NCBI GenBank assembly: GCA_035048495.1
Contig: CM068552.1
Location: 29,638,154-29,702,153, forward strand
Reading direction: 5' to 3'
Length of the DNA: 64,000 nt
DNA from: Euptelea pleiosperma
Lineage: Eukaryota; Streptophyta; Magnoliopsida; Ranunculales; Eupteleaceae
Shown piece after piece: positions 44,020-55,227 of this stretch; position 1 is the stretch's first letter; the number at the start of each line of letters is the position of its first letter. Below the pieces are notes generated by a model. That model ran no database searches. It had not been told where the DNA came from and saw only the letters and a list, made by a program, of their open reading frames with translations. A program made the position numbers and the translations under genes.

Positions 44020-45365
44020 CCTACCTTGGCCGATCTCCACTGTTCGATGATCCATCCGATCATCACCACCGATCTCAACTGTCCGATGATCCATCCAATT
44101 CTATCGACCAGTCACTAGCAGATCATCCATTTGATCATGATCCCCATCATCATACCCTCTCTTTATGAGATCGCCACACGACCTTAATGGATGGTCCAGA
44201 TTTCAGGTGTGCTAAAATGTTGATTTCTCAAAACATAAAGGTAAATATGAAAATCTTTTGAATTAATTGGAAAGTTGCATAACAATATTTTGGAAAGAAG
44301 AGATTTTAAAATGAAGGAGAGTGATTCTTAAGGAAAATCCAATGATTTGAAAGGATATTTTGAAAATAAAAGAAAGGTAATCTTTTGGAAAGAAATATTT
44401 TTATATGGACTAGCTGACCATGCATGAGATTTCAAAAAAAAAATTATAATAATGGTAGCTTTGTTTGTTTTCAAAATAAAATTGCTTTAAGGAAGTAAGG
44501 ACATATGGAGCAAAGAGGTGAATATCATTACGAGTTGGACAGTTTTCCATCCAAGAAGATCCTAACGGCTGGCCTCTACTCATATCTACCCCACACAAAC
44601 CATGGGAATCTCTCTCTCTAATCTCTAACCTTATCTCTCATCTCTCGCACATCTAACCTCTCTTCCTCTCACGTTCTCTGCTACCTCTCCTTATTTCCCA
44701 AGCAGTCTTCACCTTCTCTCAAAGAAAAACTAGAAAAAAAATAGAGAAAGAAGAAGAGAAGCCTTACCTTGGCCGAACCACCACCACCAATAGCGCCACC
44801 ATCTGCTGGATGTCCTCTAGTCTTCAGCCATCACCACCTCCCACTCTTTCCACACTCACTTTCCATCCTCTTCTCCACTCTCCTACCATTCACCACATTC
44901 TCTGCCTCTCCCAAAATAAAACAGAAAAAAAAATAAAAAGATAAAAAGAAGAGGAGAAGGAAGGAGCTGATTGTATCCTCATCTCCCCACTCTCAGACCA
45001 CCGCCCTCATCATCGCCAGACTGCACCACATCCACAAACTAATGCACTTGCTGTGCATACCTGTGGACACCAGCGTCTCCATCTTCTTCACCACACCTCA
45101 AGCCACCATCCTCTTCAGGGCCTTACCAACTGGACTTGCAACTTGCAGACCCCCCTTCTCCATTATCAAGCAATAGTGCGCCTCCTTTTCTTTTCGCCTA
45201 AGCCAACTACCTCCAACGTCCACCATCTCCACAATCAGTCCATCTTCTTTGATTGCAACACGAACACTTCCACAGGTTCTTCTCCAAGAACTGCTCCCCA
45301 CGGTGCATCATCGTCCACCACCGTGCTTGGTGGTGAATCCACAACTTCATAGTTCAACACCTGTA

Positions 45366-46830
45366 AGTCAGGAACGTACTGAGATCTTTGCCTGATAGAT
45401 TTGAAGCAAAGGTCAAAGCCATATAGGAGAGCAAAGATGTTTACTCCCTCAAGATTGATGAATTGGTTGGTTCTCTCCAAACGTTTGAGATGAATATGAG
45501 ACAACCAAAGAAATCTAAGGGTATAGCCCTAAGAGCTTCCAAAGCTCAAGATCCATAATCGGATACTACCTCTGAGGTAGAATTAACCCTGTATGTGAAA
45601 ACAATTACGAAAATGTTTCAATATAAAAATGATAAACTTAAAAACAATAAATTTTCTGAGAAACCCAAGGAACATTTCAAACCCTAGGAGAGCGTTGTTA
45701 AAAATGACAAACCCACAAGGATTGGGAGATCTAATCAATTCCAATGTTTCAAATGCCAAGGGTTTGATCACTTTGCCAATGTTTGCCCGAACAAGGAAGA
45801 ATACAAGGGCAAGGCTAAGGCATTCAATGCCACCTGGGATGAAGAGTCAGAAAAAGACTCTGATGACTCCACTGACAATGAGAATGTTGGGAACTTTACA
45901 GCATTCATTGCCAGATTAGTTGGCCCCACTATCTCAAGATGAGTCCGGAGATGAGAATGTAGAGAGTTCTGAGGACTCCTACAATGGGGATTTTGATGAC
46001 TCAGCAGCTGGCATAAAAGAGTTGTATGAGGAGTCAACAAATTTATCATAGCCAACAAGGTATTATCTAGAAGAGTCAAAGTTTTAGATTGAGAAAATGG
46101 CTTTGCAACTAGACACCGAAGAGCTAAAGGTACTAGTTGATCAACTAGAGCAAGAGCATGAGTCACTTAAGAAAAAGAATGAGTTCCTGGAATGCAAATT
46201 CCAAACTTGTACATCTGACAAGGCAACGCTTGAGAAGTAAATTCTCAATCTGAAAAGGGACATGTCATGTTTCTTCGTCGAGCACTGCCAAGCTTGACAA
46301 AATAATTCAAGTGGGGAAGTACTTTGGTGACAAGAGTGGCTTGGGTTACAAGGCTAACCAAGACTCTATGTCAACCTCCAAGACTCGGTTTGTGAAAACT
46401 AGACTCACTTCCACTCCTAAATTTGACCAAATAACTATTGCCAAAAACAATCGCTTCTGTGCGTATTGTAAGGGTATGGGTCACTTTATCCAGGATTGTC
46501 TCAAACTGAGAAAAGGAAACCCAATGACACCTAAGGTGAATAATCCTATTGGGAAAAAGGGTAACTTGACTCAGAAAATGAGCAGAAGAGACAATCATAA
46601 AAAGGAAAATCATATATCCCTTAAAATGAAGAATTCTACAGGGAATGTGAATAGTGTTTCTCAGAAAATGATAGACCTACTATAGAAAAGGTCTAAGGAA
46701 TTGAACAGGGAGATTACATCCCTAAAGAAGCTCAAAAGTCCTCAGAGTCCTGTGACTCAAAGAGGAATGAACTGAAGAGAAATGTTCCACCCACAAAGAG
46801 GAAATCTATTTGGGTCAAGACTTAAGGTGT
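45366..46830 (+). pseudogene. Copia-type gag fragment with CCHC zinc knuckles
   Basis: It begins inside gag (VLRSLPDRFEAKV, about 45372-45410, then SLKIDELVGSLQTFEMN). A first zinc-knuckle-like stretch (FQCFKCQGFDHFANVCPNK, about 45741-45798) is followed by the acidic NATWDEESEKDSDDS-type stretch common in copia gag. A coiled region comes next, and then a clear CCHC knuckle, CAYCKGMGHFIQDC (46460-46501). Stops at about 45556, 45690, 45943 and 46240 break it. The N-terminus, primer site and 5' LTR are missing because the left border is a deletion joined to the A2 LTR. It resembles Sirevirus gag; assignment to S is likely but not proven. Confidence 0.75.
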
Positions 46831-47500
46831 AATGCCAGCACCACTAGAAAGAAGAAATTTAAAGGTCACACCTAGCTACTAGACAGTGGTTTCTATACGC
46901 ATATTACCGGGGACATGAAAATGTTCACTTTCTTTGAAGTTCTCCCCGGGAATAATAGAATGATCTATGCTGATGGCAGTTGTAGTCGATATCACTAGAA
47001 AAGGGATCCATTTCTACTAATGGAATCTCTACTTTACTTTAGGCCCACTAACGACATGGATGTTTAGCCCACCCCTTGATGGGTAAACATACCAAAAGTA
47101 GTCTAATTGATTTTCTCTAGCCATACATATTTTAACTTTTTTAGGATTATTCTTGTTATTGGATTCAAGCAATTTTTTGGTACTTAATCCAACAATTAGA
47201 AATTATCAATCAAGCTAATTTTGGTATGTATATCCGCCAAGGGGTGGGATAAAATCCATGCGGTTAGTGGGGCCAACAAAATGAGCTATGTAGGTTTACA
47301 AGATCCCTCTGTATCGACTGCATCCAAAGTCCTCTACATCTAAAAATTTTCCCTCTGATCATCTATTTGAAACTGTACATATGACCTTTTGTTTAACCCA
47401 GTTGGGAAATAGAAAGATGTCCACATACATTGGTTCATTTTTAAGAAGTAAGTTTCATGTGAAATAGGGTTGGAACTTAAAAAGACTTGTTTATAAGTCA
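46831..47500 (+). pseudogene. Copia protease fragment, split by a fold-back element
   Basis: 46871-46985 encodes LLDSGFYTHITGD and MIYADGSCS, matching the copia protease active-site region (DSG motif intact). It goes on in a shifted frame as GSISTNGIST (about 47003-47034) and, after the inverted-repeat insertion, as VSTASKVLYI-like (about 47310-47342). Beyond about 47400 I lose the similarity. Multiple frame breaks make it dead. Confidence 0.6.
47033..47308. mobile_element. MITE-like fold-back element in copia protease
   Basis: The left arm (about 47041-47110) and the right arm (about 47208-47278) are inverted copies: CCCACTAAC...CATGGAT, CCCACCCCTT and CATACCAAAA on one side and their complements on the other, around 80 bp with gaps. 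It interrupts readable protease codons. A degraded duplication (TCTACT/TCGACT) may flank it. Exact ends are uncertain. Confidence 0.55.
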
Positions 47501-48037
47501 CTTTCAGAGTTGTTAGAGGCAGTCTATAAAAAGAGAAAAATTTTTACCTCACACAATACTTGATGCAAAGGGTGTCACACCTGTTCTTGTAGGCCTACCT
47601 CATAATGTATTGATGCCCTTGATTTGCACAACGCCTTTGTGTCAAGCAATGCTTGAGACAATTTTCTCCCAAAAAAGGGTATAAATACTAGTGTGAATAG
47701 TATTTTTTGGTTCATTTAGTTTGTTTATTTCAGACTTTGTTTTTTGGGAGGCAAACATATCAGTGGTTACCTAGGTCGTGGTATCAACGCTCACAAAACT
47801 TACCAACTTAGAAAGCAAGCACCATTCTTGTTATTTGCAATTAATAAAGTGATTTTAATTAAACAAGTTTTCTACTATTCTTTTTTGCTATATAGTGCAG
47901 CTGATCCTAGTGAAGGAACCTCTCCATGATGATAATGGTTATTAAAAATATAGAGCAACACAATATTGGTAAAATTTGGATGCCTAAAAAGATTATGGGT
48001 AAATATTGAGAGAAAAGTCCATAAAATTTGTATCCCT
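47501..48037. other. Unassigned sequence
   Basis: No recognisable gene. A TATA-like GGTATAAATACT lies at about 47678, and TGGTATCAACGC at about 47776 is weakly like a copia primer site, but no LTR or gag could be tied to them. Confidence 0.4.
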
Positions 48038-48046
48038 TTCGGGTTA

Positions 48047-48261
48047 GGCTCAGGCTCCGAGGACCCCCTTTATTCTGACCCTCTCTATGTTCGCACGCTC
48101 GGCCGTGGATTTCACGAATCTAACGGTGGTTGTTAGTGCCCAAAAAATTGAAAAAGTGATGCCAGCTCGGCGCTGACAACCACCATTTGATTCTTGGAAT
48201 CCAACGGCCGAACACACGAACACAAGAGGGGTCAAAAATGGGGGTCCCCTAAGCCCGACCC
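48047..48261. mobile_element. Mutator-like MITE with perfect 9-bp target duplication
   Basis: 215 bp flanked by TTCGGGTTA at 48038-48046 and 48262-48270. Terminal inverted repeats of about 90 bp run inwards: GGCTCAGGCT...GGACCCCC on the left against the complement of GGGGGTCCCCTAAGCCCGACC on the right, then GTTCG..CGGCCG and AACGGTGGTTGT/ACAACCACCATT. No coding capacity. A 9-bp duplication is typical of Mutator-superfamily insertions. Confidence 0.85.
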
Positions 48262-48374
48262 TTCGGGTTATATGCGCCTCAAAAGGAAGTGTCGAAGCAA
48301 CTAGAAAAGTTAATGCTATGTGATATATGAGATTATACAAATCTAATAACATATTTCAATGATAGACACTTTAC

Positions 48375-48729
48375 CTTGCTCTGTGGATTCTAGTTCTGTT
48401 CCTGAAAACCACTCTATTTCTTCATTCTCTTCTTGGAATGAGGCCAAATGATCCCAAGCAACTTTGGCCGAATCCATTTCCATAATATAAGAAAACATAA
48501 TTGGTCCACATGAAATTCGAATGGCATGAAGAGCCTTTGCATTGTTCTTTCTCCAAGTCCTGAAGTCATCTGTTTGAGTAGATTCGGGTTTAGTCTCAGT
48601 TCCATCAACGATATCCCAAAGGTCTTGACTCAACAAGTAGCCTTCCATGCAAACTTTCCAATTCTCATAGTTACTATTTGTAAGAAGTTCAGTAACTATT
48701 CCATTCGGGGCTAAATTGTTTGTGGCCAC
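48375..48729 (-). pseudogene. UBN2/DUF4219-type gag-like fragment (copia gag or gag-derived host exon)
   Basis: The minus-strand reading runs from 48729 down. It contains APNGIVTELLTNSNYENWKV, MEGYLLSQDLWDIVDG, WRKNNAKALHAIRISCG and AKVAWDHLASF, the gag-like domain of copia elements that also forms the N-terminus of some plant ankyrin-repeat/PGG proteins. There is no in-frame ATG upstream; the frame opens with GTG right after a primer-site-like motif. Reading on, an acidic stretch ends at CAAG/GTAAAG (48374-48375), a good splice donor, before a stop at 48343. No ankyrin repeats or other pol domains follow. It is either a minus-strand copia remnant or exon 1 of a broken gag-derived gene. Confidence 0.6.
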
Positions 48730-48745
48730 CCTCGCTCTGATGCCA
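48729..48745 (-). promoter_or_regulatory. Candidate primer-binding site (tRNA-iMet type)
   Basis: On the minus strand TGGCATCAGAGC matches the copia TGGTATCAGAGC site at 11 of 12 bases. A possible LTR end, TTTCA, lies two bases upstream (48748). Confidence 0.5.
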
Positions 48746-48748
48746 TAT

Positions 48749-49755
48749 GAAAGAAAATAATAGTGAAAACACGCCTCAATGAAATCTGTTAATTATGGGA
48801 ATAATTACGCATTACAACATAATAAAATGTTAGATGATGAATTTGTTTTCTCTCATTAGGCGTTCTGGCAAATTTGTGAAAAAAAGAACTTACATCACCC
48901 TAAAAAAAGGTTTATCTAGAATTATTTTTCTTATTTGCCATGCTAGAAATTCTAACAGAAAAATTTTGCTCCGCAAGTAGTTTGACACATACCCAAACTA
49001 CCCCCACTTTAACAAATACTTTTATTATCCAAGTTAAACTATCATTAACTTTTTTTCAACCAAGGTCCTATATGGTGACCTTAGAAAAAGTTTTTTAAGA
49101 TGGGATTTAAAAGTGAAAATGTGTTGATCTATAAAAGATTCATGGACATTTATGGGTAAGAATTATTTCTAGAAAAAACATTTTACGATTAACCATACAG
49201 AGCCCTATTTTAAAGTATGGATCAATTAGGATAAGGATTAAGGTAACCATACAGAGCCCTAGCATAAACTAAGGTTCGTTGGGATACGTACCGATGGATA
49301 GGGGTTAGAGATAAAATGGTGGAAGTACATGAGTTACGATTTTAAAACTGACTAAATCAACATGGAACTCAACTTTATTCAATTCACATCAACTTATCTG
49401 AAATTTCACAGTTTGACCTTATGAAAAATAAAAAAATAAACTTAATCCAGTTCACTTGACAGTTCATAATTTTGATACGATGGTTTAGAATGCATAGACT
49501 TTACCAAGATGAGAGGAAGGTTTTAACTTTCAAGAGTAATTAAATCAAACTAAATATTTTAGAATGATTAAAATAATTTATGGAGTCGCAATCTGACTTA
49601 CTGAATCATCAGATAAATGCAAATTTGCAATCTGACTTAATCCTCTAACAAATGCACATCCGCTGACTTCCAAGTTGAATTTCACGCTCTAAACCCTGCA
49701 ACAAATTGATTTAAGTGGTTGAATGATGTAGTAGGAGAAGGTATATATGAGTTGG
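48749..49755. other. Unassigned AT-rich sequence
   Basis: No gene recognised. It may include the LTR of the minus-strand copia remnant. The phrase AACCATACAGAGCCCTA occurs twice (about 49192 and 49246). It ends at GTTGG, the target site of element S2; the other side continues at 54849. Confidence 0.35.
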
Positions 49756-51087
49756 TGTAAGGAATATTTTCATATTCTAGTTTGGCAAGTATTCCGTTTG
49801 ACACAAAACATTATTGTAACCGTTCCTATGAGCACCATTGTAGCTTCAAAGATGTCGTGGTACGCATTCTTCGCCGACTACGTGAAGACTAAAAGACGAA
49901 GATAGCAAGAATCATACGGTTGACGACTTGACTCATCTGAGTAACTGCTATTTGTCCATTAAAGATCATGTCTGCTCGTATAAAAAGGTAAGTGACCATA
50001 GGAATATGATATAAAAAGATTTTAATATAATGGTTGAACTTAGTCAAACGATAAACCCAAGTCAAATTTGTGCAAAAGAAGTAAAAATATTGACTAAGGA
50101 AAGTCCAACCGATTGGACCTCTGAGAACCAATCGATTGGACCCTACGGGACAGAACAATCCCTATGTACAAGCTATTGGAGTTTACTCTACAATCGATTG
50201 GACAAGTCCGATCCATTGGACGTCTGAGAACCAATCGATTGGACCATCTAGGAGAGAAGTTCCAAAGTGAACAATCGATTCGACCTTGTGTTCAATCGAT
50301 TGCAGTTTGCACAGAAAACCCATCCGTACAGTACAATCGATTGCATTGGATTTCCATCGATTGGACCTAGTGTACAATCGATTGGACTTTGCGAAAATAG
50401 TCTAATTTTAAATCCAATTTTCATGCTCCCAACTTCCCACTACTTTCACGACCTTGGGCTTCCATACTTTTATAAATAGAGCTTTTCTTAGGCTTTATTG
50501 ATGACACATTGGCAGACAACAAGAGAGAGTTTCTAAAGAAGAGTTGCCCATTACGAAGAGCAAAATCCCTAACTTATATTGTTATACTTGTGAGCTTTTC
50601 TCTTCCTTACGATCAAAGCTTAGAGCTTGATCTTCACTCTGCCTAGGTTTTCCATTTAGAACCTTAACCTAATAAGCCAAAGAGAACTAGTATGACTCAA
50701 TACTATTTAAGCAACTGTGGGGTTCAAGGTGTACTAAATCCTTCACCTTCAGTAGAGACTATTGCGTGAAAAATAAGATCAGGGTGTACTGATCGAAGGT
50801 AAGTTTGGGGTGTACCAAACTGAAGAAGTGGCAAAGGTTTCGTGATTTGGAGGGCACGCATGTAACTTGTAGTGTGGAGCCAGAAGACGTGGACATGTTG
50901 GCAGTAGGCCTTGGCTAAGATTGAAAGTTGTATTTGCAACGGTGGTACATATTTAATTTCTATAACTCATAAATTCTCAACTAGTGATAGTTTTTGTTTG
51001 AACGTGGTCCTGTTGTTTTCCTTAGCAAAGGTTTCCACGTAAAAATGCGCATGTGTTATGTGTTGATTGTTTGTCTTCCGTATCTTC
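49756..51087 (+). repeat. 5' LTR of S2, 3' end deleted
   Basis: It aligns with 53273-54567 base for base over long stretches, including AAAGATGTCGTGGTACGCAT, the CAATCGATTGGA array (50106-50386, about eleven copies with variants), TATA box TTATAAATAG (50470-50479) and GTTTCCACGTAAAAAT (about 51031). After CGTATCTT (51087) it switches to gag sequence, so the LTR end, primer site and gag N-terminus were deleted together. Confidence 0.85.
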
Positions 51088-51560
51088 TGGGAAGATGGAC
51101 TAGAGGTAGGTGAGGATTAGGATATATATGTCGAATCTATGAACTCCTCATCTCAGTCTGGAACTAAATTTGTTATAGCCCAAGTTCTACCTAAAACTCA
51201 TGCTGAACAACCTAGACCCAGACCAATTATACATGCGCCTGTTAGTAATTACTGTAGGGGTAGAGGTCACTTGAGTTAGAATTACTTTCAGAAGATAGAG
51301 ATACCATGGTTCCTCCCAAAAGAAATTCATATGGGAACTAAGGAGCTTTATTCCATAAAATGATAGCCTTGCATCAAAAGTTAGATGCCTTGAGGAGAGA
51401 AATTGTAAACTTTATGAAACTTAAGAGTACTTAGACTCAAACTCTCGAAAGAGAAATGTCAATCCTCCCTCACCACCTAAACAAATGGCGAAGAGAAAGA
51501 ACCCACCTAAAAGGTATAAGATCATATGGGTGAGAAATGAAGAACTGATGAATCTAGATT
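51088..51560 (+). pseudogene. Gag scrap of S2
   Basis: Frame pieces include KFVIAQVLPKTHAEQPRPRP and YCRGRGHLS (about 51166-51275), where a CCHC knuckle has lost residues (compare CAYCKGMGHFIQDC in the fragment at 46460). Then come Lys-rich pieces and IWVRNEELMNLDS (about 51524-51560), which matches the similarly placed IWVKT stretch at about 46809. Many stops. Confidence 0.55.
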
Positions 51561-53258
51561 CCATTCAGAGTCAATTCCTTATAAAGTCTAGTAGTACTTG
51601 TCCCGTTGATTGAATAAATATAGTTGTTTATACTCTTCCCTATTTTATGATTTTATATCTTTTGTGAGTTGGGTGTGTAGTTTTGTTTTCTTTATAATTT
51701 TTTATTTGTTTTAAACATTTGCTTATTTGTATTATTTTGAGTTCATATACTCAAAATAGAGTTGTGCATTGCAAAATTGATTTTAATATGATGGGCATTA
51801 ACTCTAGAAAATTCTAAAACCAAGACTTGACACAAGGTAAATTGAGATTAGATCATTGTAGAAAACTCTAAAATATTTAAAAGATTAGTCTATTTTACTA
51901 ATTCTCAGTTAGTCGATGTTCATAAGTTGTAACTTGTTAATTCACTTGCACACTGACTTACACTGGTTGGGACTTAATTTAATAGAGGTAACAAATCTAG
52001 TACTCTATGGGAATCAAGAATAAACTTCTACTTTTCAGGACTTCAAATTTGTTGTGTTCCTGCACTTAGTTGATTTTAAAACTTCACTACAATCGACTGT
52101 TGGCCTCCCGATTTGAGAGTGATATCCATGGAGAAAGCTACCTCCAAAAACTAGAGTTAAAGCCATCTGTATGGTCCTGTTAAAATTGAAGTCTGATTCT
52201 ATTTGATACAGAAAAGGACTACTTATTCAAGGAGCGTGAAAGTTACCAATAAAAGTAAAAATAGCCATGTTTGCTACAAAAGTTATGTGAAATCACATTA
52301 ACAAATACACTTGTAAATAGAAAATTTAGTGAGAACCTATTACCTCTAATGAGGATTTCATGATTCGATATAGGATACCTCCAAATTCTGAGTAAGTATT
52401 TAGAATTTTACTAGTATTTTTCTTGTACCCTATGAAGTGAAAAGTTAGATTACAATACACCCAAGTGAAAGAAATTAAAAATTCAACTAAAGTGAACTAG
52501 TTTGACTGACTGGCTCTGATGAATGGCCTAGATTGACTACATTTAAACTATTTTAGATTAAACTAATTAGTTTAGTCTAAAATTCTAGGTTTGATATTTG
52601 TTAGTACCTACCACATTGAAACTCATTATGCATTGCATAACTTTGATTTGAGTTCATGCGGATTGATCTTATTTGAGTTCTGTGAGTTGTAAATCTTTTC
52701 AGAAATGATTTGAATATTTAAAATTCACTTGAAAAGGATTTATGATTGGTTTGATGGTTTTACCAATAATTTGGTTTGATGATTTTACCAATAATTTAAA
52801 CCATTCTTGGATTTGTTGCACCTTGTACTTCAGCTCAAATATTCAATGCATGCTAGTTATCTGCTTGTATTTCTGTACCTTTGTCATTCTGTGACAAAAG
52901 GGAGGAGAGAAAAATCAAAAGATGTAAACAAGTAGATGCATGAGATAGGAGGATAGAAATTTAGGGGAAGAATAATCTTTTTTTATTTTTCCAATTTCTC
53001 TACCTTGTTTACTAATACATGCTAATCCGATGTGCAATTATAACTCACTGCATTATTTATATTTCTTTATCTATTCATTGTCGATGATTTTACATGGTAT
53101 GTACTACTGGTGATGTGCAGGAAACAGATCAAAGTTAATATTTTGTCTATTTGTTATCTCCAAGTGAATGTGAGATAGTGAGTGTATCGTATAAAGGGTT
53201 GGAAATGTATTCTTTATTTTTTTTTTCTATATATATTGATATTTTTGTCATGGAAATG
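51561..53258 (+). other. Noncoding 3' internal region of S2
   Basis: AT-rich with no open frame worth reporting. An inverted TTTGTCA/TGACAAA pair followed by AAAGGGAGGAGAG (52880-52908) looks like an extra PPT-type motif, as described for Sireviruses. A duplicated phrase TTGATGGTTTTACCAATAAT / TTGATGATTTTACCAATAAT lies at about 52751-52795. Confidence 0.5.
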
Positions 53259-53272
53259 CCAAAGGGGGAGAT
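53259..53272 (+). promoter_or_regulatory. Polypurine tract of S2
   Basis: CCAAAGGGGGAGAT lies directly before TGCAAAAAATATTTTC, the usual copia/Sirevirus form. Confidence 0.85.
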
Positions 53273-54843
53273 TGCAAAAAATATTTTCATATTCTAGTTT
53301 GGAAATATTTTGGATGACACAAAACATTATTGTAACCATTCATACGAGTACCAGTGTAGCTTCGAAGATGTCGTGGTACGCATTCTTCGCCGACTACGTG
53401 AAGACAAAAAGACGAAGATCGTAAGAATCAGACGTTTGACGACTTGAGTCATCTGAGTAATTGTTATTTGTCCATTAAAGATCATGTCCGCTCGTATAGA
53501 AAGGTAAGTGACTTGGTGACCATAGGAATATGATATTAAAAGATTTGAATATAATGGTTGAACTTAGTCAAACAACAAATCTAAGTCAAATTCGTACAAA
53601 AGAAGTAAAAATATTGATAAAGGAAAGTCCAATTGATTGGAGTTTACTCCATAATCAATTAAACAAGTTCGATCGATTGGACCTCTGAGAACCAATCGAA
53701 TAGACCCTATGGGACATAACAATCCCTATGTACAATCGATTGGAATTTACAACCGATTGGACAAGTCTGATTGATTGGACCATCTGGGACAACTTCCAAA
53801 GTGAACAATCGATTGGACCTTGTGTACAATCGATTGCAGTTTGCACAGAAAACCCATCCGTACAGTACAATCGATTAGACTGAAATCCGATCGATTGGAC
53901 CTAGTGTATAATCGATTGGACTTCGCAGAAATAGTCTAATTTCAAATCTAGTTTTCATGCTCCCACCTTCCCACTACTTGCATGACCTTGGGCATTCAAA
54001 CTCGTATAAATAGAACTTCTCTTAGGCTTTATTGATGACACATTAACAGACAACAAGATAGAGTTTCTAATGAAGAGTTCTCCATTACGATCAAAGCTTT
54101 CCTCTTCCTTACGATCAAAGCTTAGTGCTTGATCTTCACTCTACCTAGATTTTTCATTTAGATACTTAACCTAATAAGCCAGAAAGTACCAGTGTGACTC
54201 AACACTATGAAACTGTGGGGTTCAGGGTGTACTGAATCCTTCACCCTCAATAGACATTGTTGTGTGAAAAATAAGATCGGGGTGTACTCATCGAATATGG
54301 GTTTGGGGTGTACCAAACTGAAGAAGTAGCAAAGGCTTCATGATTGGGAGGGCGTATGTGTGACTCGTAGTGTGGAACCATAAGATGTGGATCGCCGGCA
54401 ATAGGCCTTGCTAAGGTTGGAAGTTGTATTTGTAATAGTGCTGCATAGGTAACTTCTGTAACTCATAACTTTTTAGTTTGTAATACTTTTCATCTGGACT
54501 TGGTCCCGTGGTTTTTCTTGGCTAAGGGTTTCAGGTAAAAACTCGCATGTGTTGTTTGTTTGTCTTCCGCATCTTGTTTAGATTGTTACAAATGATATAG
54601 AGAAAATATGTCACAGAGATATATTTGATCTACGTCGATTGTGATAATCGCAATATGTCACAGAATATATTCAATCTACATCGATTGTGATAATCACATT
54701 CTGATCAATCAACTATTTTATATTGTGGCATACGATTTTTTCCCCTACCAGGACCAGTAAATTGTGTTAGGTTAAAAAGAACTTTTAATACCTATCAACC
54801 CCCCTTCTACGTATTCTGAATAAAGAGAACTGACTGAATTTGA
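53273..54843 (+). repeat. 3' LTR of S2
   Basis: 1571 bp from TGCAAAAAATATTTTC to GAATTTGA (end changed from TTTCA). It contains the CAATCGATTGGA array (53630-53920, about twelve sites), TATA box GTATAAATAG (54004-54013), the GGGTGTACCAAACTGAAG stretch and CAACCCCCCTTCTACG near the end (about 54796-54811). Confidence 0.88.
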
Positions 54844-54848
54844 GTTGG

Positions 54849-55227
54849 GTCTTCACTCCTAGCTTATTAAGGAATGTGGTAATATTAATATTTCAATATA
54901 ATGTTTAGTCGAAGCGAGAAAAAGCCCTCAAAGTATAATAGGCCAACTTCCTTTTGAATTTAAGGGAAATTAGTAGATCTAGGACCTAGCTGACCCCCAC
55001 CACATTTACAACACGTTACTAGAGGGCCTCAGACTAGTCCCGGTCCCTCCTGAGTGAGTCATCTGACTGTCTCCTTATCAGTAGTGAGGACTATCTCCTT
55101 GTTGATAAGAATGGCATCGGGCTTGTTCGCCAGCTACTTGACATTTGTAGGGAGCCAAGTATGCTCCACCATAGCCAAAGTCACCTCAGGATTTTTGAAG
55201 GCACTGTTTTGGGTTTGTAAAGGCACC
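54849..55227. other. Flank of S2 and unclear start of the chromovirus
   Basis: The first part is the other side of the S2 target site. Somewhere before 55228 it passes into the chromovirus; the stretch may encode decayed protease but I cannot recognise it. Confidence 0.35.

Larger units (their letters stand above)
7729..45365 (+). mobile_element. Element A2 (Athila-like), heavily interrupted; 5' LTR off-window
   Basis: The A2 parts that join into one element are gag and protease (7748-9969), pol (11573-14038), the rest of integrase plus the 3' region (38450-40472) and a 3' LTR (40473-41112 plus 44020 to about 45365). The interruptions are two solo LTRs with perfect target duplications, ATCCC at 9965/11573 and AACAT at 14034/38450; the second one contains further elements. 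The 3' LTR holds a third solo LTR (CCTAC) and is cut off at about 45365, where copia gag begins. The leader and 5' LTR must lie left of A1. Confidence 0.8.
40473..45365 (+). repeat. 3' LTR of A2, interrupted and truncated
   Basis: It starts TGATATTCACTC after the PPT. 40473-41112 is U3 with the tRNA-like module (40921-40985). Solo LTR-h follows (41113-44019), then 44020-45365 continues with CCTACCTTGGCCGATCTCC, a C/T-rich leader with CCATCACCACC words, and ends where copia gag begins. The last few hundred bases, including the hairpin, are lost. Small ORFs in the C-rich part are shadows. Confidence 0.78.
49756..54843 (+). mobile_element. Element S2 (Sirevirus-like copia), internally deleted, duplication GTTGG
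   Basis: Bounded by TGTAAGGAATATTTTC at 49756 and GAATTTGA at 54843 and flanked by GTTGG at 49751-49755 and 54844-54848. The 5' LTR (49756 to about 51087) lacks its last roughly 275 bp. The internal region (51088-53272) keeps only a gag scrap and a noncoding part, and the 3' LTR is complete (53273-54843). Protease, integrase and RT are gone. It inserted into the unassigned sequence 48749-49755/54849-55227. Confidence 0.87.

Noticed and set aside
47760..47800. Copia primer site TGGTATCAACGC with an upstream LTR
   Set aside because: Only part of the site matches tRNA-iMet, no LTR end directly before it and no gag after it.
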